This document shows positions 32,733 through 35,719 of a stretch of DNA of 35,719 nucleotides, one piece after another. Position 1 is the first letter of the stretch; every line of letters begins with the position of its first letter. The stretch is from RUG14871 sp045539425 (GTDB lineage: Bacteria > Bacillota_I > Bacilli_A > Erysipelotrichales > Erysipelotrichaceae): contig JAZQFH010000022.1 in the NCBI GenBank assembly GCA_045539425.1, forward strand, positions 1-35,719, in the 5' to 3' direction. The notes under the pieces were generated by a model. The model was not told the DNA's origin and ran no database searches. It saw only the letters and a program-made list of their open reading frames with translations. The position numbers were made by a program, and so were the translations under genes.

Positions 32733-33356
32733 ATGCTGGATAACAAAGGATTTGATTTGTGGGCTGATGAATATGACCATGCCGTAGCTGCTTCGGATGA
32801 AGATAACACTTATCCGTTTACCGGCTATGGAAAGGTTCTCTCCAGTGTTTTTCATACGGTTACGGAACAACCCGGAGCAGTCATTCTCGACATGGGTTTC
32901 GGCACCGGAGTCTTAACCACAGCACTCTATAGGATCGGATGCACTGTCTATGGTCAGGACTTCTCCAGCCGTATGGTTGAACTCGCTTCCGAAAAAATGC
33001 CGGAGGCTCATTTGTATCTCAAAGACTTTTCCGAAGGTCTTGCTGAACCGCTGCTGAAAGAGCGTTATGACTTCATCATTGCAACATACTCTCTCCATCA
33101 TCTGAGTGATCCTCAGAAGCTTTCTCTCATTCAGTCTTTACTTCCCTTACTGGCTCAAGGTGGAAAACTGCTGATCGGTGACATCATGTTTCAAAGCAGA
33201 TGTGATCTGGAGCGATGCAGGGATATGGCAAAAGACGAGTGGGACGAGGAAGAAATCTATATTGTGGTTGATGAACTCCTTTCTTCTTTCCCGCATCTTA
33301 AATTTACTCCGCTATCCTTTTGTTCCGGGGTCATATGCATTTCTAAACCTGAGTAA
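32733..33356 (+). CDS. Class I SAM-dependent methyltransferase
   Basis: This 207-residue protein has the Rossmann methyltransferase core: motif I ILDMGFGTGVLTTAL near residues 50-64, the acidic end of strand 2 in VYGQDFSSRMVELA, and YDFIIATYSLHHLSD as motif IV with the post-motif HH. N-terminal FDLWADEYDHAV is seen in YrrT-like and related small-molecule methyltransferases. The target is unknown. It stands alone between AT-rich spacers, with its own promoter and a TGAGGT ribosome binding site. It has no operon partner to suggest a substrate. Confidence 0.85.
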   Translation: MLDNKGFDLWADEYDHAVAASDEDNTYPFTGYGKVLSSVFHTVTEQPGAVILDMGFGTGVLTTALYRIGCTVYGQDFSSRMVELASEKMPEAHLYLKDFSEGLAEPLLKERYDFIIATYSLHHLSDPQKLSLIQSLLPLLAQGGKLLIGDIMFQSRCDLERCRDMAKDEWDEEEIYIVVDELLSSFPHLKFTPLSFCSGVICISKPE

Positions 33357-33760
33357 TTCCAACTGAATCTACATGTTTTATCGCAGCGCTTTTTCCTGTG
33401 CGAAGACATTTATAAATCACACGTTTTTCACTCAGTTTCCCTCGCTAAGCGATTTGTATTTAGCTTATCCTAACCTTTATAATCATCCTAAATGCCAAAC
33501 TGCCTTTTTGACATTTTTTATGTTTATCGTAGCCATATATATCTAAACTGTATTTATCTCCACTTTCGTTAATTCCATTGCTCTTTCTAATAGTATCAAG
33601 GCGAGTACATCTCCTTTTTGTCTATATATCATCTGATTTGTACCTGCATGAGCAGTCTGTTTCACAGCTATGGAAGCGCTTTTATTAAACTCCTAAATTT
33701 TATTCATATTATTCTGCTTGCTATTCTTTAGCTTTGAACACTTCGTTTTTACGTTCTTTA

Positions 33761-33822
33761 GTACGAAAATGGATTCTAGCTATCAAATCCGTTTTCGTAC
33801 CACTTGTTTTACTCTATTTTAG
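33761..33822. repeat. Intergenic 40-bp inverted-end repeat, copy B
   Basis: The 40-bp core (33761-33800) starts GTACGAAAATGGATT and ends AATCCGTTTTCGTAC. These arms pair over 15 positions with one G-T type mismatch, giving a long hairpin. CTTGTTTT and a CTA-TTT-TAG mini hairpin (33814-33822) follow, matching the sequence after copy A. Confidence 0.75.
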
Positions 33823-34456
33823 CCTCCGTTTCCTTCTTCCGGCCAGCCTTACACACAATCTCCTGTCTATCTTCCTTTTTCTTATACATATGTCAAACAT
33901 CCTATAAGATAACGTTTACGAATGCTTTATCAGGCTGTTTCTAAGGTTTATTTGCTGTAACAATGGAATTGATCACCCTGTTTCCTGCTCTATTGCGTGA
34001 TCTCTTTTGTAACTATAAACCTCATATTATACTTTTAGTAATATATACTATTCTGTATTCTATTTTGTTAATTATAGTCACTATATTATTTATATCATCA
34101 TCTGACTGTCCATATACCTTACTCTATATCACTTTTTCAACCTTCCTGTTTCTCTCCTCTGTATCTATATGTTCTTCTAACGATATATATTCTTCATACC
34201 CTTTTTCGCCTTATACATTCCGGATCTTTACCGATACCTGCTTTCCTTCGGATGCATATATCTTTTTATTCTCTTTATTAATTATTTAATAATTAACTTA
34301 TATATTCATTTTTGACCCTTGGTCGTTTTTGTATTGCATCACTCCTTCTCTATTTCCATTTGATTCCATATATTTTTACTGCGATCTCTCAGATCTGTGA
34401 TATCTGTAAATAGATTGAATCAGATTATACTTCCGGTCTCTTAAGAATGTTTTGTT

Positions 34457-34474
34457 CCAAAGACCAGTCTTTGG
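34457..34474. repeat. Perfect 8-bp inverted repeat
   Basis: CCAAAGAC and GTCTTTGG flank a 2-base centre inside the gene-poor region. It has no T tract and no adjacent gene, so its role is unclear. Confidence 0.5.
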
Positions 34475-34978
34475 TTGTTCCAAATAAAAACAACAGGAAG
34501 ATCTATCTGTCGTTGACTCATGATTCTGATTTTCCATTTTATGCAGTTATGTATCTTATATACTTTATATTCACATCGTTAGTGAATATTGTCTTACCTT
34601 ATATGAGTATTCTAATTTCCAGATGATGTTATATTTCTGATATGCGTACATATATGATACCCACACTATATTTAACAGGTTTTCCACGTTACAATGAATT
34701 ACCTGATTCTTATCAAATCAGGATTATCCGCAAATATAAACAGCGATAAATTCCATCCCCCGGTATATTGGTTCGTTTCTTCTGGTCTCAGTGTTCTGCA
34801 TTTACTCATATAATTTGACTATTATTCTTTCAATAAGTGTCAGTTCTTCCTTATTAGCTCTGGTTACCATATCATGATTTCTCACGTTTTTACGTTTTAA
34901 TAATTATTCCTAAATATCCATTTTACATATCTTACCCTTATAGCTGATCGTTTACTGCCATTATTCGTATGTACATGT

Positions 34979-35119
34979 TTACGCTTTGTTTCGCACCAAG
35001 ATACCGTTTGACACGATCCTTACAAATGCAGCAATTCTTTCTTCACTCAATACGACACCTGTCTTAAAATTTGATGCTTGGCTAATTTCGTGTACAATGG
35101 CATTTTTAGATATTTTCAC
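34979..35119 (-). pseudogene. Possible 46-codon coding remnant
   Basis: On the minus strand a frame from a GTG at 35119 to TAA at 34979 reads VKISKNAIVHEISQASNFK, then TGVVLSEERIAAFVRIVSNG and ILVRNKA. Its composition looks more protein-like than the surrounding sequence. A GGAGGA lies directly against the GTG, too close to be a normal ribosome binding site. I do not recognise a family. It could be a relic of a longer gene or chance. Confidence 0.25.
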
Positions 35120-35491
35120 TCCTCCGGGACATCTTCAGCCACTATCAGTTACATATTTTTGAAGTACATTTACCTCTCTGTTGATCTGTTTACAGGTTAT
35201 TGCAGCTCCAGTTTTTAACTATATTTATCTGTTATCAACTCATCCATGTCGTATCTCTCCACATATTTATCTGAGCTTGCTCATGAGCTGTTTCCGGTTT
35301 ATCTATAACGTATTTCCATGAAACCTTTAGACATATCCTTTCCGTTTTGTCTGTCTATTCTAGCTTGTAATATAACGGTTTCCATTCAGATTCTTTATCA
35401 CTTATCTATATAGCCTTCTTGAACACCTTATCTGTTACCTCTTTTTTTGCTTAAAATACCAGTCTTTATCCTCTGTTATTTTTGTGTTTTG

Positions 35492-35578
35492 GTACGAATT
35501 CGGATTTGTGTTTTTCAGTACGTTTTCGTACATCTAAAAATCATACTTTTTTCGTGTGTTTAATGCCATTTTTGGCAT
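35492..35578. repeat. Intergenic 40-bp inverted-end repeat, copy C
   Basis: The 40-bp core (35492-35531) starts GTACGAATTCGG and ends GTACGTTTTCGTAC, matching copy A at 35 of 40 positions. A hairpin, ATGCCA-TTTT-TGGCAT (35563-35578), follows at 31 bp. It lies just outside the presumed left end of the IS30-like element. Confidence 0.75.
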
Positions 35579-35589
35579 AGATAATTTAT

Positions 35590-35719
35590 CATAACAAGTG
35601 CAACAGAAAAAAAGCGTCCATAGGACTCAAATGTTAAAATGTAAGTGACCAAACAAACATTAAGAACAGGAGAGGACTATGAACTATAATCATCTTACCA
35701 TAAATGAAAGATGTTGTAT
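35590..35719 (+). mobile_element. Left end of an IS30-like insertion sequence (cut by window edge)
   Basis: The sequence from about AACAAGTGCAACAG (near 35594) to the transposase start at 35679 looks like the short leader region of an IS30-family element. The terminal inverted repeat cannot be confirmed because the right end is outside the window, so the boundary is approximate. Confidence 0.5.
35679..35719 (+). CDS. IS30 family transposase, N-terminal 13 codons
   Basis: After AGGAGAGG at correct spacing, the frame reads MNYNHLTINERCC and leaves the window. The pattern M-x-Y-x-HLT-x-x-ER is the usual start of IS30-family DDE transposases, just before their N-terminal helix-turn-helix. The catalytic residues are not visible. 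Identification rests on these few residues, so it is probable rather than certain. Confidence 0.65.
   Translation, partial: MNYNHLTINERCC

Larger units (their letters stand above)
33357..35590. other. Gene-poor AT-rich region, about 2.2 kb
   Basis: No recognisable gene is found on either strand. The top strand is pyrimidine-rich, codons drift and stops are frequent. Contents that can be pointed to are repeat copies B and C, several perfect small inverted repeats (34457-34474; 34702-34722; an ATTCAC/GTGAAT pair near 34571-34587), and a short open remnant at 34979-35119. A 108-codon frame at 33963-34289 has no ribosome binding site and looks like a product of T-richness. The region borders an IS30-like element and may be decayed mobile DNA. 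Confidence 0.6.

Noticed and set aside
33963..34289. A 108-codon open frame encoding a hydrophobic protein
   Set aside because: It has no ribosome binding site or promoter. Its Leu/Ile/Phe/Ser-rich composition follows directly from the T-rich strand, and it lacks any family pattern.
32321..35578. The repeats as a CRISPR array
   Set aside because: The copies are more than 1.4 kb apart, not regularly spaced, and no cas genes are nearby.

Overview
The window looks like a chromosomal segment of a Bacillota (Firmicutes) bacterium, most likely from Erysipelotrichia or a nearby group. The group assignment is my inference. It rests on an RNA polymerase delta subunit, the c-di-AMP receptor DarA, RicT/YaaT, a DUF951 protein beside ychF, and a mutS-mutL-miaA operon. 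Most genes lie on the minus strand in short, tightly packed operons with overlapping ATGA or TAATG junctions, strong AG-rich ribosome binding sites and clear Rho-independent terminators. Many promoters carry an extended -10 element (TGnTATAAT type), and a few sit so close to the start codon that the mRNA would have almost no leader.

Layout, left to right. 1-180: 3' part of a structured RNA, possibly 6S RNA. 238-2478: polar amino acid (perhaps cystine) ABC transporter. 2618-4293: murA and rpoE. 4521-7078: a VanZ-like protein convergent with a nucleoside hydrolase/MFS transporter operon. 7133-9205: ispF, an aminopeptidase P and a small helical protein. 9346-11497: darA, and a dtd-DUF951-ychF operon. 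11565-13714: a NatAB-like ABC exporter. 13794-16784: a locus of unassigned membrane and secreted proteins around an MFS-like protein. 16795-19850: a metal-responsive arsR-cadA operon with a textbook operator. 19890-23243: tmk-holB-ricT-rsmI. 23358-25877: a Nudix hydrolase, a small export protein, an SseB-like protein and a flavin reductase-like protein. 25922-26185: a truncated AraC-type regulator. 26195-32161: mutS-mutL-miaA-tcdA. 32733-33356: a SAM methyltransferase. 33357-35590: a gene-poor, AT-rich stretch. 35590-end: the left end of an IS30-like element, cut by the window edge.

Most of the window is housekeeping: DNA replication and repair, tRNA and rRNA modification, envelope and isoprenoid precursor synthesis, nucleotide supply, and second-messenger sensing. 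The less ordinary material is concentrated in two places. One is the 13.8-16.8 kb locus, where a secreted membrane-anchored protein diverges from two small membrane proteins and an MFS-like protein. The other is the AT-rich right end, which holds three copies of a 40-bp repeat with inverted ends beside an insertion sequence. I saw no CRISPR array, no rRNA or tRNA gene, and no recognisable phage or defence island.
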